Positions 50,848 through 58,825 of a stretch of DNA of 60,002 bases are shown here, piece after piece. The stretch lies in the NCBI GenBank assembly GCA_045576295.1, contig JAZNGF010000036.1, positions 1 through 60,002 of the forward strand, written 5' to 3'. This stretch comes from CAVALG01 sp045576295 (GTDB lineage Bacteria; Bacillota; Clostridia; Oscillospirales; Acutalibacteraceae). A program made the translations under genes and the position numbers. The notes beneath the pieces were generated by a model. That model saw only the letters and a program-made list of their open reading frames with translations. It made no database searches and was not told where the DNA came from. The first letter of the stretch is position 1; the number at the start of each line of letters is the position of its first letter.

Positions 50848-50945
50848 GTAGGGGCGACCATTGGTCGTCCGTAAGGGTCTTACGGTATAGACAAGGGTGA
50901 ATTCAAACCATAAACCCAAAGCGGACGGGCAATGCCCGCCCCTAC
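50848..50945. repeat. 98-bp element with GTAGGGGCG inverted ends
   Basis: Ends are GTAGGGGCG and CGCCCCTAC. Inside are hairpins GGGCGACC-att-GGTCGTCC, CGTAAG-ggt-CTTACG and GGGC-aat-GCCC, with TCCG/CGGA near each end. No ORF is supported. It is a MITE-like dispersed repeat in the 550-bp gap between the his promoter and the XRE gene. Confidence 0.8.
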
Positions 50946-51016
50946 AGTGCCGCCACGGAGTTTATAAAACTTATAGTTGGGAAAGGATAGCCAATAAGCA
51001 GCGGCGCGCAGATTAA

Positions 51017-51054
51017 AGTAAAAAGGGATGCTCCTAAAAGCACCCCTTTTTACT
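51017..51054. terminator. Stem-loop terminator in the gap after the GTAGGGGCG element
   Basis: A 16-bp stem with one mismatch (AGTAAAAAGGGATGCT with AGCACCCCTTTTTACT), A-rich on one side and T-rich on the other. No gene reads into it from the left on the plus strand, so what it terminates is unclear. It may insulate the his promoter region. Confidence 0.6.
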
Positions 51055-51173
51055 TGTGTGGCAACGCAGCACTGCAGTTTGGTGCTGTATTGGTATTATA
51101 GCCAATATACGGGCTATTGTCAAGACAAATATATCATTTTATATTGTGTATATAAATAAATGAGAGGTAAAAA

Positions 51174-51383
51174 ATGATTTGTTTTGACAAGCTTTGGGAA
51201 ACTTTAAAGGTGCGCGGCGTTTCACAATATAAGCTTATTAAGGAATACGGTATAAGTTCAGGGCAGCTCGATAGGCTTCGAAAAAACTCCAATGTAAACA
51301 CATATACCCTTAATCAGCTTTGCGAAATTTTGCAGTGCGAACTATCTGATATTGCGGAATTTATCCCGGAAGAACAAAAGTAA
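51174..51383 (+). CDS. Small XRE/Cro-type helix-turn-helix protein
   Basis: 69 residues, almost all one HTH domain: LWETLKVRGVSQYKLIKEYGISSGQLDRLRKNSNVNTYTLNQLCEILQCELSDIAEFIPEE. This is the Cro/C1-type HTH_26 pattern of small regulators. It follows TATAAA-rich sequence and GAGAGGTAAAA. It converges on the TetR gene across a shared terminator. Target unknown. Confidence 0.85.
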   Translation: MICFDKLWETLKVRGVSQYKLIKEYGISSGQLDRLRKNSNVNTYTLNQLCEILQCELSDIAEFIPEEQK

Positions 51384-51419
51384 AAAAGATATGAGAGACA
51401 GTTCTCTCATGTCTTTTTT
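51382..51419. terminator. Bidirectional terminator between XRE and TetR genes
   Basis: AAAAAAGATATGAGAGA pairs with TCTCTCATGTCTTTTTT around a 4-base loop, one mismatch. It overlaps the last codons of the TetR gene. Confidence 0.88.
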
Positions 51420-52027
51420 GTATAATAAGTTGAAATTTGATGGTTTTCTCTGCCGAATATGCAGTAGTGGATAATCTCTAAAACCTCTTGAATGCTTTTT
51501 TGGCAGCCGCTTTTCAGCCATTCGGTAATAATCGCTGTAAGGCCGTTTAAGTAAAACATCATAACATATTTCCGCTCGCCCGCGGGGTAGTTGAATCTAT
51601 CAAGTATAGGGTTGAATATATTGTCGAAAAGCCTTTGAAAAATAGATTCAGATTTAAAGGTTGACGGCTGTGATAAAAACGCCAAAAAAACCTTGCGATT
51701 CTCTTTAATATAGGTTAAATACGGGTATAGATATTTTTCGTTAATAAAGTTTAGGTCTTGCAGTTCGCACTCGTCGATTTTAAAATTAATGCTTTTTGTG
51801 TCGGCCGAAAAGCAGGAAAGAAAACCATCGAGCACGTGTTTTGTTGTTTCGTTAAGCAAATCGCAGGTGTTTTCGTAATGCAGGTAAAAGGTTGAGCGGT
51901 TAACCCCCGCCGCCGCGCAAATTTCGCTAACAGTGATATATTCAAACGGCTTCTTTTCGAGCAAAGAAAGAAGCGCCTTGTTGAATTTTGCTGCAGTGTT
52001 AAAATACTTACTTTCCGACCTGTTCAC
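51407..52027 (-). CDS. TetR family transcriptional regulator
   Basis: 206 residues from GTG 52027 (read as Met-Asn-Arg-Ser-Glu), with AAAGGAG 8 bp before it. The N-terminal HTH is FEYITVSEICAAAGVNRSTFYLHYENTCDLL (about 27-57). The ligand domain follows, with the TetR_C-like stretch YNYPAGERKYVMMFYLNGLTAIITEWLKSGC common in Firmicutes. It starts 20 bp after the small membrane protein gene, which it probably controls. Confidence 0.9.
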   Translation of the reverse strand: MNRSESKYFNTAAKFNKALLSLLEKKPFEYITVSEICAAAGVNRSTFYLHYENTCDLLNETTKHVLDGFLSCFSADTKSINFKIDECELQDLNFINEKYLYPYLTYIKENRKVFLAFLSQPSTFKSESIFQRLFDNIFNPILDRFNYPAGERKYVMMFYLNGLTAIITEWLKSGCQKSIQEVLEIIHYCIFGRENHQISTYYTKKT

Positions 52028-52047
52028 GTGGTCTACTCCTTTCAAAA

Positions 52048-52404
52048 TTAATATTGCTCTTCGCTGATTTCGCGTGCAAGCTCAACAATTTCATAGGCGT
52101 ATTTTGCTTTGCCTTTTTCGAGCATTTTTTTATAAATGGGGTAATTCACGCCGCAGCCGATAAGCCCGATAATGCCAATAATAACGCCAAATATCATGCC
52201 CACCAGGCCGCTGCCGATAACCTGCATTGCAAGGCACATACCTGTGCCGAAAACGAGTGCCGAAATTATGCCGCAGGTATAGGTGAAAATGGTGGCAGGC
52301 ATTTTTGCCTTGGCGTCTAACTTTTTAAGGGCAATGATTTTAGAGTTATCCTTTGGGGCATAGTCCTTTGCTATCGATTCTGCATAAATTTTGTCTGTGT
52401 TCAT
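52048..52404 (-). CDS. Small membrane protein cotranscribed with TetR
   Basis: 118 residues. The first 38 are hydrophilic (MNTDKIYAESIAKDYAPKDNSKIIALKKLD), followed by two or three glycine-rich helices (IFTYTCGIISALVFGTGMCLAMQ, LVGMIFGVIIGIIGLIGCGVNYPIY) and a charged C-terminus ending AREISEEQY. Similar proteins next to TetR genes in Clostridia have been given unreliable enzyme names; I see no catalytic motif. It has an AAAGGAGG site. Confidence 0.78.
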   Translation of the reverse strand: MNTDKIYAESIAKDYAPKDNSKIIALKKLDAKAKMPATIFTYTCGIISALVFGTGMCLAMQVIGSGLVGMIFGVIIGIIGLIGCGVNYPIYKKMLEKGKAKYAYEIVELAREISEEQY

Positions 52405-52570
52405 TTCAAGAACCTCCTTTAAATTGTTACAATGCTATTGTATTGTTTTAAAAGCGGTAAATGAACAACAAGGTTTGCAAAATCTGTTGATTTAAACATT
52501 TAATTTTTGTTCGTTTATTTTATTATACCACCCCGTGAGGGCAAAAGGAACTTAAAATATATGCGAATAT

Positions 52571-52622
52571 ATGCGGGCGACCGCAGGTAGCCCCTGCGTT
52601 TTTATATTAATCTTGCCCCTAC
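52571..52622. repeat. Degenerate relative of the GTAGGGGCG element
   Basis: GGGCGACCGCAGGTAGCCCCTGCG forms a hairpin and GCCCCTAC follows 25 bp later, recalling the ends and first hairpin of the 98-bp element at 50848-50945. The left terminal GTAGG is absent. The rest of the 367-bp gap holds an AT-rich stretch and the promoter of the next gene. Confidence 0.45.
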
Positions 52623-52655
52623 ACACCTTACGGCGTTTTATTTGCCCATTAGCCC

Positions 52656-52683
52656 TTGACAGTGGCGGCAAATATTATATAAT
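52656..52683 (+). promoter_or_regulatory. Promoter of the GH43-like/FAD oxidoreductase pair
   Basis: TTGACA (52656-52661) and TATAAT (52678-52683) with a 16-bp spacer, about 90 bp before the start codon. Confidence 0.78.
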
Positions 52684-52772
52684 TAAAGTGTATGATTATA
52701 CCATTAAAAAGCCGCGCATAAAGGGGCGAAAACGCCTGAAATGCAATAACGCGGCAGAACGGAGAGTTCATT

Positions 52773-53777
52773 ATGAAAGATTTTTCTAAAATAATGCAGC
52801 CTGCAAAACGCGGCTCGGTTTTCAGCTTGTATGATGAAGGCTACATAGTATGGTGCGGCACCATGACCCGCGGCGACGACGGCTTATATTACCTTTATTT
52901 CTCGTTCTGGCCCAGAAACAAGGGCTTTGATGCTTGGGTAACACACTCAAAAATCGGCTACGCCACCTCTGAAAGCCCCTTGGGCCCCTTTAAATACGGC
53001 GGCATTATATTAACGGGCGCGGGCGGCGACGAATGGGACCGCGACTGCGTTCATAACCCCTCGGTTATAAAGCACGACGGTAAGTATTATTTATATTACA
53101 TGGGCAACCACGGCAATGGCGAGTTTTGGAACAACCGTAACAACCAAAGGGTTGGCGTTGCATGGTCGAATTCACCCAAAGGCCCGTTCAACCGTTTCGA
53201 TAAACCGCTGATTGATGTAACCCCCGGCTCGCACGATTCGGTTGTTACCAGCAACCCAAGCGTTGCAGTAGCACCCGACGGCAAGTTTTATATGATATAC
53301 AAAGCAGTTGGCGATAAATTCCCGATGCCCTATGCAGGCCCTGTTGTTTGCGCAATGGCGGTTGCAGATTCCCCCTTGGGGCCATTCACCAAAATGCCAA
53401 ACCCAATTATGGTTAACCCCGAGGCGAGTTGGTCGGTTGAAGACCCATATATATGGCATGGCGGCGATAAATTCTACGCCCTTGTTAAAGACTATCACGG
53501 ATATTTCACAGGAAGCGAAAAGGGCGGCTGCGTTGCACTGTTTGAGTCCGATAACGCTATCGACTGGCGCCCTGCAGAGCACGCCTTTGCATTCGGCAGG
53601 CAGATTGAATGGGAAGACGGCGAGGTTCAGTTGCTTCGCAATATGGAACGCCCACAGCTTTATTTAGACGAAAACGGTAAGCCTCGTGTTTTAATGTGCG
53701 CATGTTGCGACCAGCAAAACGAAGCGATGGATGAATCGTTTAATGTGCAAATTGGCTTAAACCCCGAAGAAGAATAA
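52773..53777 (+). CDS. GH43/GH117-like beta-propeller glycosidase family protein
   Basis: 334 residues, no signal peptide, so cytoplasmic. Five-bladed propeller repeats are visible as YLYFSFWPRNKGFDAW, NPSVIKHDGKYYLYYMG, NPSVAVAPDGKFYMIYKA and EDPYIWHGGDKFYALVKD, the Asp-Gly-Lys-Tyr-Tyr-type strands of the GH43/62/117 group, with the acidic pair in WDRDCVHNPS and VEDPYIW. Linker phrases SPLGPF and SPKGPF are typical. The substrate cannot be read. It lies 29 bp before an FAD oxidoreductase gene, suggesting joint processing of a sugar or glycoside. No transporter is beside them. Confidence 0.82.
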   Translation: MKDFSKIMQPAKRGSVFSLYDEGYIVWCGTMTRGDDGLYYLYFSFWPRNKGFDAWVTHSKIGYATSESPLGPFKYGGIILTGAGGDEWDRDCVHNPSVIKHDGKYYLYYMGNHGNGEFWNNRNNQRVGVAWSNSPKGPFNRFDKPLIDVTPGSHDSVVTSNPSVAVAPDGKFYMIYKAVGDKFPMPYAGPVVCAMAVADSPLGPFTKMPNPIMVNPEASWSVEDPYIWHGGDKFYALVKDYHGYFTGSEKGGCVALFESDNAIDWRPAEHAFAFGRQIEWEDGEVQLLRNMERPQLYLDENGKPRVLMCACCDQQNEAMDESFNVQIGLNPEEE

Positions 53778-53806
53778 ACCTAACTAAAAATAAAAAGGTG
53801 ATATAT

Positions 53807-55570
53807 ATGATTAAAAATGATAAGATCATAGGTTTTCGCACGGTTGAACATAATGTTGATTTTTGCGTTGTAGGCGGCGGTGTTGCGGGTATGTTCGCGG
53901 CAATCGCAGCGGCAAGGCACGGGGCACGCGTTGCCATCATGCAAGACAGGCCGATGTTCGGCGGCAACGCATCAAGCGAAATCAGAATGTGGATAAGGGG
54001 CGCTATGGGCAACAAGGAAACAGGCCTTTTAGAAGAGCTTTCAATGCGCAATGTTTACCGCAACCCATCGCTTAACTATTCAATTTGGGACGGTGTTCTT
54101 TACGAAATGGTTCGCGAGAACGAAAACATTTCGGTTATTCTTAACTGCTCGTGCTGTGATGCAGGAATGGATGGCAGCCGCATTGAATGGATAAAGGGCT
54201 GGCAAACCACAACACAAACCTGGCAAAAGGTAACGGCTAAAATATTTGCCGACTGCTCGGGCGACAGTGTTTTAGGCCCCTTAACAGGCGCCGAATACCG
54301 AATGGGCCGCGAATCGCGCGAGGAATTCGGTGAAGATATTGCACCCGAGGTGTCTGACAGCCACACTATGGGTATGTCTTGCCTGCTTCAGGCAAGGGAA
54401 ACCGCATCACCTAAAAGTTTTATTCCGCCAAAATGGGCGAATAAATACACAAAACGCGAAGATTTTGCTCACCGCATGTATTTCGACACCCCCTCAAGCT
54501 GGACGGGCGATAACTACTGGTGGGCAGAGCTCGGCGGAATGGGCAATTCAATTGACGACACCGAAGAGCTTCGCGATGACCTTTTAAAGATTATGTACGG
54601 CACTTGGGACTTTATTAAAAACAGCGGCGAGGTTGACGCAACCAACTGGGAGCTCGACTGGATGGGAATGCTCCCCGGTAAGCGTGAAAGCCGCCGTTAT
54701 GTTGGCGATCATATTGTTACCCAGCACGATGTTAGGGCCGAAGGCAAGTTCGACGACCTTATTGCCTATGGCGGCTGGAGTATGGACGACCACAACCCCC
54801 GCGGCTTTGATGTAAGCGTTGAACCCACAACCTATCACGCGGCGCCCTCGCCCTTTGGCATCCCCTTCCGCGCAACATATTCAAAGAATGTTGATAACCT
54901 AATGTTTGCAGGGCGCAATATTAGCTGCACCCACTCGGCAATGTCGGCAAGCCGCGTTATGGGAACCTGCGCCGTGCTCGGCCAGGCTGTTGGAACAGCG
55001 GCATCAATCGCAGTTAAAAACAACTACACCCCAAGGGATGTTTATAAAAATAATATGCCTGAGCTTCAGCAAACCCTTATGGAAGACGATTGCTTCTTGC
55101 CGTTCCACCAAAGGGGTAAAAGCGCAGTTATGGAAAAGGCAACCGTAACCGACCCTGTTTTGTTCAACGGTATCGACCGTGATAACAACTTCTGGGAAGG
55201 CGAAATCGGCAGTGAAGTGAAGGTTGAATTTGAAAGCCCAACAAGGTGTGACTGGATAGAATTTATTTTAGATTCCGATTTAAAACGTGAAACTTGGAAA
55301 GAACAGCCCGGTTACAAGCACGCCTTTGTTATGAGGCATAACATCTTTTTAACCGACCCTGAAATCTTTATGCCAACAACACTGCTTAAAGAGTTCACAG
55401 TTACCGCCGATTTCGGCGATGGCGAGCAGGTTGTGATTGCCGATATTCGCGAGAACGACAGGCGCCTTGTTAGAATTCCGCTTGACCGCGAAGTTAAATC
55501 GGTAACACTTACCCCAAAGGCAACCTGGGGGTATGAAAAGGCAAGGGTTTACTCGGTTCACGTTAAATAA
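53807..55570 (+). CDS. FAD-dependent oxidoreductase with C-terminal beta domain
   Basis: 587 residues from ATG 53807, behind AAGGTGA; an in-frame GTG at 53798 overlaps that site. The FAD dinucleotide fold is VDFCVVGGGVAGMFAAIAAARHGARVAIMQDRP (about 17-49), followed by FGGNASSEIRMWIRG, a family signature, and a C-terminal FAD motif NLMFAGRNISCTHSAMSASRVMGTCAVLGQAVG (about 364-396). Residues about 440-587 form a separate strand-rich, discoidin-like domain. There is no export signal. With the glycosidase-like neighbour, oxidation of a sugar ring or glycoside is a reasonable guess. Confidence 0.84.
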   Translation: MIKNDKIIGFRTVEHNVDFCVVGGGVAGMFAAIAAARHGARVAIMQDRPMFGGNASSEIRMWIRGAMGNKETGLLEELSMRNVYRNPSLNYSIWDGVLYEMVRENENISVILNCSCCDAGMDGSRIEWIKGWQTTTQTWQKVTAKIFADCSGDSVLGPLTGAEYRMGRESREEFGEDIAPEVSDSHTMGMSCLLQARETASPKSFIPPKWANKYTKREDFAHRMYFDTPSSWTGDNYWWAELGGMGNSIDDTEELRDDLLKIMYGTWDFIKNSGEVDATNWELDWMGMLPGKRESRRYVGDHIVTQHDVRAEGKFDDLIAYGGWSMDDHNPRGFDVSVEPTTYHAAPSPFGIPFRATYSKNVDNLMFAGRNISCTHSAMSASRVMGTCAVLGQAVGTAASIAVKNNYTPRDVYKNNMPELQQTLMEDDCFLPFHQRGKSAVMEKATVTDPVLFNGIDRDNNFWEGEIGSEVKVEFESPTRCDWIEFILDSDLKRETWKEQPGYKHAFVMRHNIFLTDPEIFMPTTLLKEFTVTADFGDGEQVVIADIRENDRRLVRIPLDREVKSVTLTPKATWGYEKARVYSVHVK

Positions 55571-55573
55571 TTG

Positions 55574-55602
55574 TAGACAAACGAGAAATAATAATATATA
55601 AT
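55574..55602 (+). promoter_or_regulatory. Promoter of cysE-cysS operon
   Basis: TAGACA (55574-55579) and TATAAT (55597-55602) with a 17-bp spacer, ending just before the T-box leader. Confidence 0.75.
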
Positions 55603-55604
55603 GT

Positions 55605-55882
55605 AGTGGAATAGTTTAAATGCGCAGCAGGATAAGTAAACCAAAAAACGCACGAAAGAGAATGTGCCCCATAGGCTGAAAGGGCGCAGAGTGAACGGTT
55701 TTGGGCGAATGCACCTGTTAGCACGCTGTGGGAACCTTTTAAAAACTAAAAGCAGTATCGCAGTGCGTTTTGGCCGCGTTAAGGCCTAAAGAGGTAACCT
55801 TAAGTATTGGGGTTATGAATAGGAGTGGAACCGCGAACATTTCGCCTCCGTTTAGGCAAAAGCCTGAACGGAGGCTTTTTGT
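55605..55882 (+). ncRNA. T-box leader, probably tRNA-Cys-sensing
   Basis: The T-box TGGAACCGCG lies at 55826-55835, followed by a terminator of GCCTCCG/CGGAGGC plus TTTTT (55844-55880). In stem I, GGGCGAA-TGC-ACC places TGC (55710-55712) as specifier, predicting uncharged tRNA-Cys as ligand. The downstream genes cysE and cysS agree. Confidence 0.9.
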
Positions 55883-55897
55883 ATACCAAGACACCAT

Positions 55898-56034
55898 AGC
55901 CTTCCCCCAAGGGGAAGGTGTCAGCGTAAAGCTGACGGATGAGGTGTAGCCGTGGAACACGGCGTTTAAAAAGCATTATTAACGGCGCTCGCGTGCCTAC
56001 CACCGCTACGCGTAGCCTTCCCCCAAGGGGAAGC
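55898..56034. repeat. Paired palindromic repeats of the GGCTCCCTC/AGCCTTCCCC family, no gene inside
   Basis: The left copy (55898-55946) has AGCCTTCCCC-caa-GGGGAAGG, a TGTCAGC/GCTGACG hairpin and GATGAGGTG. The right copy (about 56000-56034) is inverted: CACCGCTACGCGTAGCCTTCC...GGGGAAGCC. Between them is a CCGTG-gaa-CACGG hairpin and about 40 bp without ORF. It lies between the Cys T-box terminator and cysE. Confidence 0.78.
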
Positions 56035-56079
56035 CTTTTGTAGATTTATTTAAAAACCAACCACAAGGAGTTTTTTTGT

Positions 56080-56721
56080 ATGTTTAATAGAATAAAGGAG
56101 GATATACGGGCAGTAAAAGAGCGCGACCCTGCGGCGCGCAGCTCTTTTGAAATATTTTTCCTCTACCCCGGCGTTAAAGCAATAAGAATGCACCGCCGTG
56201 CGCACTGGTGCTGGGGTCATAACCTTAAATTTTTAGCGCGAATGATTTCGCAGCGCGCCGTTCGCAAAACGGGCATTGAAATTCACCCGGGCGCTAAAAT
56301 CGGCCGCCGTTTGGTTATCGACCACGGCACTGGCGTTGTTATTGGCGAAACCACCGAAATAGGCGATGATGTTTTAATTTATCAGGGCGTAACCCTTGGC
56401 GGAACGGGAAAAGACGTTGGCAAGCGCCACCCAACCATTGGCAACAATGTTATGATAAGTGCAGGCGCCAAGGTTTTAGGGCCGTTCACAGTTGGCGATA
56501 ATTCGCGAATTGCGGCAGGTGCGGTTGTGCTTGAGCAGGTGCCGCCCAACTGCACCGTTGTTGGCGTTCCTGCAAGGGTTGTTAGGCGCGATGGCCAAAA
56601 GGTTGCCCCGCTCGATCAGGTTCACGTGCCCGACCCTGTATCACAAGAGCTTTGCAAACTGCGCCTTGAAATCGACCGCCTAAAGGGCGAATTAAAGAAT
56701 ATAAAAGGAGAAGAACAATGA
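56080..56721 (+). CDS. cysE: Serine O-acetyltransferase
   Basis: Makes O-acetylserine for cysteine synthesis. 213 residues of the short, EpsC-like form without the long N-terminal helical domain of E. coli CysE. Left-handed beta-helix repeats run from HPGAKIGRRLVIDHGTGVVIGETTEIGDDVLIYQGVTLGG (about 68-107) with the catalytic His in DHGTG, to VVGVPARVV. The C-terminal helix (SQELCKLRLEIDRLKGELKN) is a short coiled coil. It starts behind CAAGGAG and overlaps cysS by 4 bp. Confidence 0.95.
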   Translation: MFNRIKEDIRAVKERDPAARSSFEIFFLYPGVKAIRMHRRAHWCWGHNLKFLARMISQRAVRKTGIEIHPGAKIGRRLVIDHGTGVVIGETTEIGDDVLIYQGVTLGGTGKDVGKRHPTIGNNVMISAGAKVLGPFTVGDNSRIAAGAVVLEQVPPNCTVVGVPARVVRRDGQKVAPLDQVHVPDPVSQELCKLRLEIDRLKGELKNIKGEEQ

Positions 56722-58094
56722 GAATATTCAACACCTTAACAAGGCAAAAAGACGAATTCATTCCTATAAACGAGGGCGAGGCTAACATTTATGCCTGCGG
56801 CCCAACCGTTTATAACTTTATCCACATTGGTAATGCAAGGCCGCTTTGCGTGTTCGATGTTCTGCGCCGTTACCTTGAATGGCGCGGAATGAAGGTGAAC
56901 TTTGTTCAAAACTTTACCGATATCGACGATAAGCTTATTAAAAAAGCAAACGAAGAGGGCATAACCGTGCCCGAGGTTGCGGCGCGCTATATTGCCGAAT
57001 TCTGGACCGATGCCGAAGGCTTAAATGTTCGCAAGGCAACCGTTCACCCCAAAGCCACCGAAAATATCGATGCAATTATTGATATTATTACAAGCCTTAT
57101 CGAAAAGGGCTTTGCTTATGAAGCGGGCGGAGATGTTTATTTCCGCACATTAAAGTTCGAAAGCTACGGCAAGCTTTCTCACCAGCCGCTTGAAGATTTA
57201 GAGGCGGGCGCGAGAATCGACGTTGCCGATATTAAAGAAAACCCGATGGACTTCTGCCTTTGGAAGGGCGCAAAACCGGGCGAACCTTATTGGGAATCGC
57301 CTTGGGGCAACGGCCGCCCGGGCTGGCATATTGAATGCTCGGCAATGGCGGGCAGATACCTTGGCAAAACTATTGATATTCACTGCGGCGGGCAGGATTT
57401 AATCTTCCCCCACCACGAAAACGAAATCGCCCAGTCGGAATGTGCTAACGGTTGCGAATTTGCCCGTTATTGGATGCACAACGGCTATATTAATGTTGAT
57501 AACCGCAAAATGTCAAAATCGCTTGGCAACTTTTTCACCGTTCGCGAGGTTGCCGATAAATTCGGCTATGAACCAATTAGATACATTATGATCTCATCGC
57601 ACTATCGCAGCCCGATTAACTACAGTGTTGACATTATCGAGCAGGCTAAGAGCGCGCTTGAGCGCCTTTACAACTGTAAAGAGGGCGTTAAATTCGCTAT
57701 CGAGCACGCTGAAGAGGGCGGCGAAGCACCCGAATTTATCGAAAAGCACCGCGCCGACTTTATTAAAGCAATGGACGACGACCTTAACACTGCCGATGCT
57801 ATGGCGGCAATCTTCTCGCTCGTTCGCGATATAAATATCGCAGTGGCAAATGGCGCAGGCAAAGTGGCACTTGAAGCCTGCCTTGCGGCATTTGAAGAAC
57901 TTTGCGAAGTTCTTGGCATTTGCTACAAAAAGGAAGAATCACTCGACAGCGAGATTGAAGAGCTTATCGCAAAGCGCACCGAGGCTCGCAAAAACCGCAA
58001 TTTTGCCGAAGCCGACGCCATTCGCGACCAGTTAAAGTCAATGGGAATTGTGCTTGAAGATACCGCACAGGGCGTTAAATGGAGCCGAGGATGA
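56718..58094 (+). CDS. cysS: Cysteinyl-tRNA synthetase
   Basis: Charges tRNA-Cys. 458 residues with CGPTVYNFIHIGNARP (zinc Cys and HIGH-type motif, about 27-42), WHIECSAMAGRYLGKTIDIHCGGQDLIFPHHENE (about 203-236) and KMSKSLGNFF (about 262-271). The cysE-cysS arrangement under a Cys T-box couples supply and charging of the same amino acid. Confidence 0.98.
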   Translation: MRIFNTLTRQKDEFIPINEGEANIYACGPTVYNFIHIGNARPLCVFDVLRRYLEWRGMKVNFVQNFTDIDDKLIKKANEEGITVPEVAARYIAEFWTDAEGLNVRKATVHPKATENIDAIIDIITSLIEKGFAYEAGGDVYFRTLKFESYGKLSHQPLEDLEAGARIDVADIKENPMDFCLWKGAKPGEPYWESPWGNGRPGWHIECSAMAGRYLGKTIDIHCGGQDLIFPHHENEIAQSECANGCEFARYWMHNGYINVDNRKMSKSLGNFFTVREVADKFGYEPIRYIMISSHYRSPINYSVDIIEQAKSALERLYNCKEGVKFAIEHAEEGGEAPEFIEKHRADFIKAMDDDLNTADAMAAIFSLVRDINIAVANGAGKVALEACLAAFEELCEVLGICYKKEESLDSEIEELIAKRTEARKNRNFAEADAIRDQLKSMGIVLEDTAQGVKWSRG

Positions 58095-58825
58095 TAACCC
58101 GCGAGCCGATAGGACAAAAATATTTTATAAACGTTAACGAGAATCACCGCTTCGGAACAGATGCGGTGCTTCTTGCTGATTTTGCGGCAAGGGTTAAAAC
58201 CGTGAACGCCGCCGACCTTGGAACAGGCTGCGGCATAATACCAATGCTTTGGGCGGCAAAGGGGCGCGTTAAAACGGCCACAGGCATTGAAATTCAAAAA
58301 GATGGTGCCGAAATGTTTAAACAAACAATTGAGCAAAACTGCCTTGAGGGAATGCTAACCGCCGTGAATGCCGACCTTAAAAATTTAAAGGGCGTTTTGC
58401 CCTTTGGCGCGTTCGATTTGGTTTCGTGCAACCCGCCCTATAAAGCGCAGGGCGCAGGGATTATCAGCGAAAGCGAATCAGATAAAATTGCGCGGCACGA
58501 AACGCTTTGCACATTGCCCGATATTGCGGCGGCCGCGAAACGCCTTTTAAAATTTTCGGGGCGTTTTTGCCTGTGCCACAGGCCCGAGCGCCTTGCTGAT
58601 ATTATAAGCGCTATGAAAAATGAGGGCATCGAGCCTAAAACCCTTCGCCTTGTTATCCAGCGCGAGGGGGAGGAGCCCTGGCTAATACTTATTGAGGGCA
58701 GGCTTGGCGGCAAGCCGGGAATGAGAATAATGCCGCCCCTTTATATTGAAAAAGACGGCAAAATGTCGAACGATACTGCCAAGATTTACGAAGGACTACG
58801 CGGGGAGGAGGACCGCCGAATATGA
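58091..58825 (+). CDS. tRNA1(Val) adenine-N6-methyltransferase-like protein
   Basis: 244 residues from ATG 58091, overlapping the cysS stop (ATGA). Motifs are FGTDAVLLADFA (about 21-32), the SAM loop AADLGTGCGIIPMLWAAKG (about 40-58) and the N6-adenine motif SCNPPYK (about 115-121), which match YfiC/TrmN6-like and Firmicute YabB-like proteins. It is followed at once by rsmI, the same order as yabB-yazA-rsmI in Bacillus apart from the missing yazA. Function is assigned by family. Confidence 0.88.
   Translation: MITREPIGQKYFINVNENHRFGTDAVLLADFAARVKTVNAADLGTGCGIIPMLWAAKGRVKTATGIEIQKDGAEMFKQTIEQNCLEGMLTAVNADLKNLKGVLPFGAFDLVSCNPPYKAQGAGIISESESDKIARHETLCTLPDIAAAAKRLLKFSGRFCLCHRPERLADIISAMKNEGIEPKTLRLVIQREGEEPWLILIEGRLGGKPGMRIMPPLYIEKDGKMSNDTAKIYEGLRGEEDRRI

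Noticed and set aside
55605..55882. Treating the hairpins at the end of the Cys T-box as part of the palindromic repeat that follows.
   Set aside because: The GCCTCCG/CGGAGGC stem with its T-run directly follows TGGAACCGCG and is complete as a T-box terminator; the repeat begins about 20 bp later.
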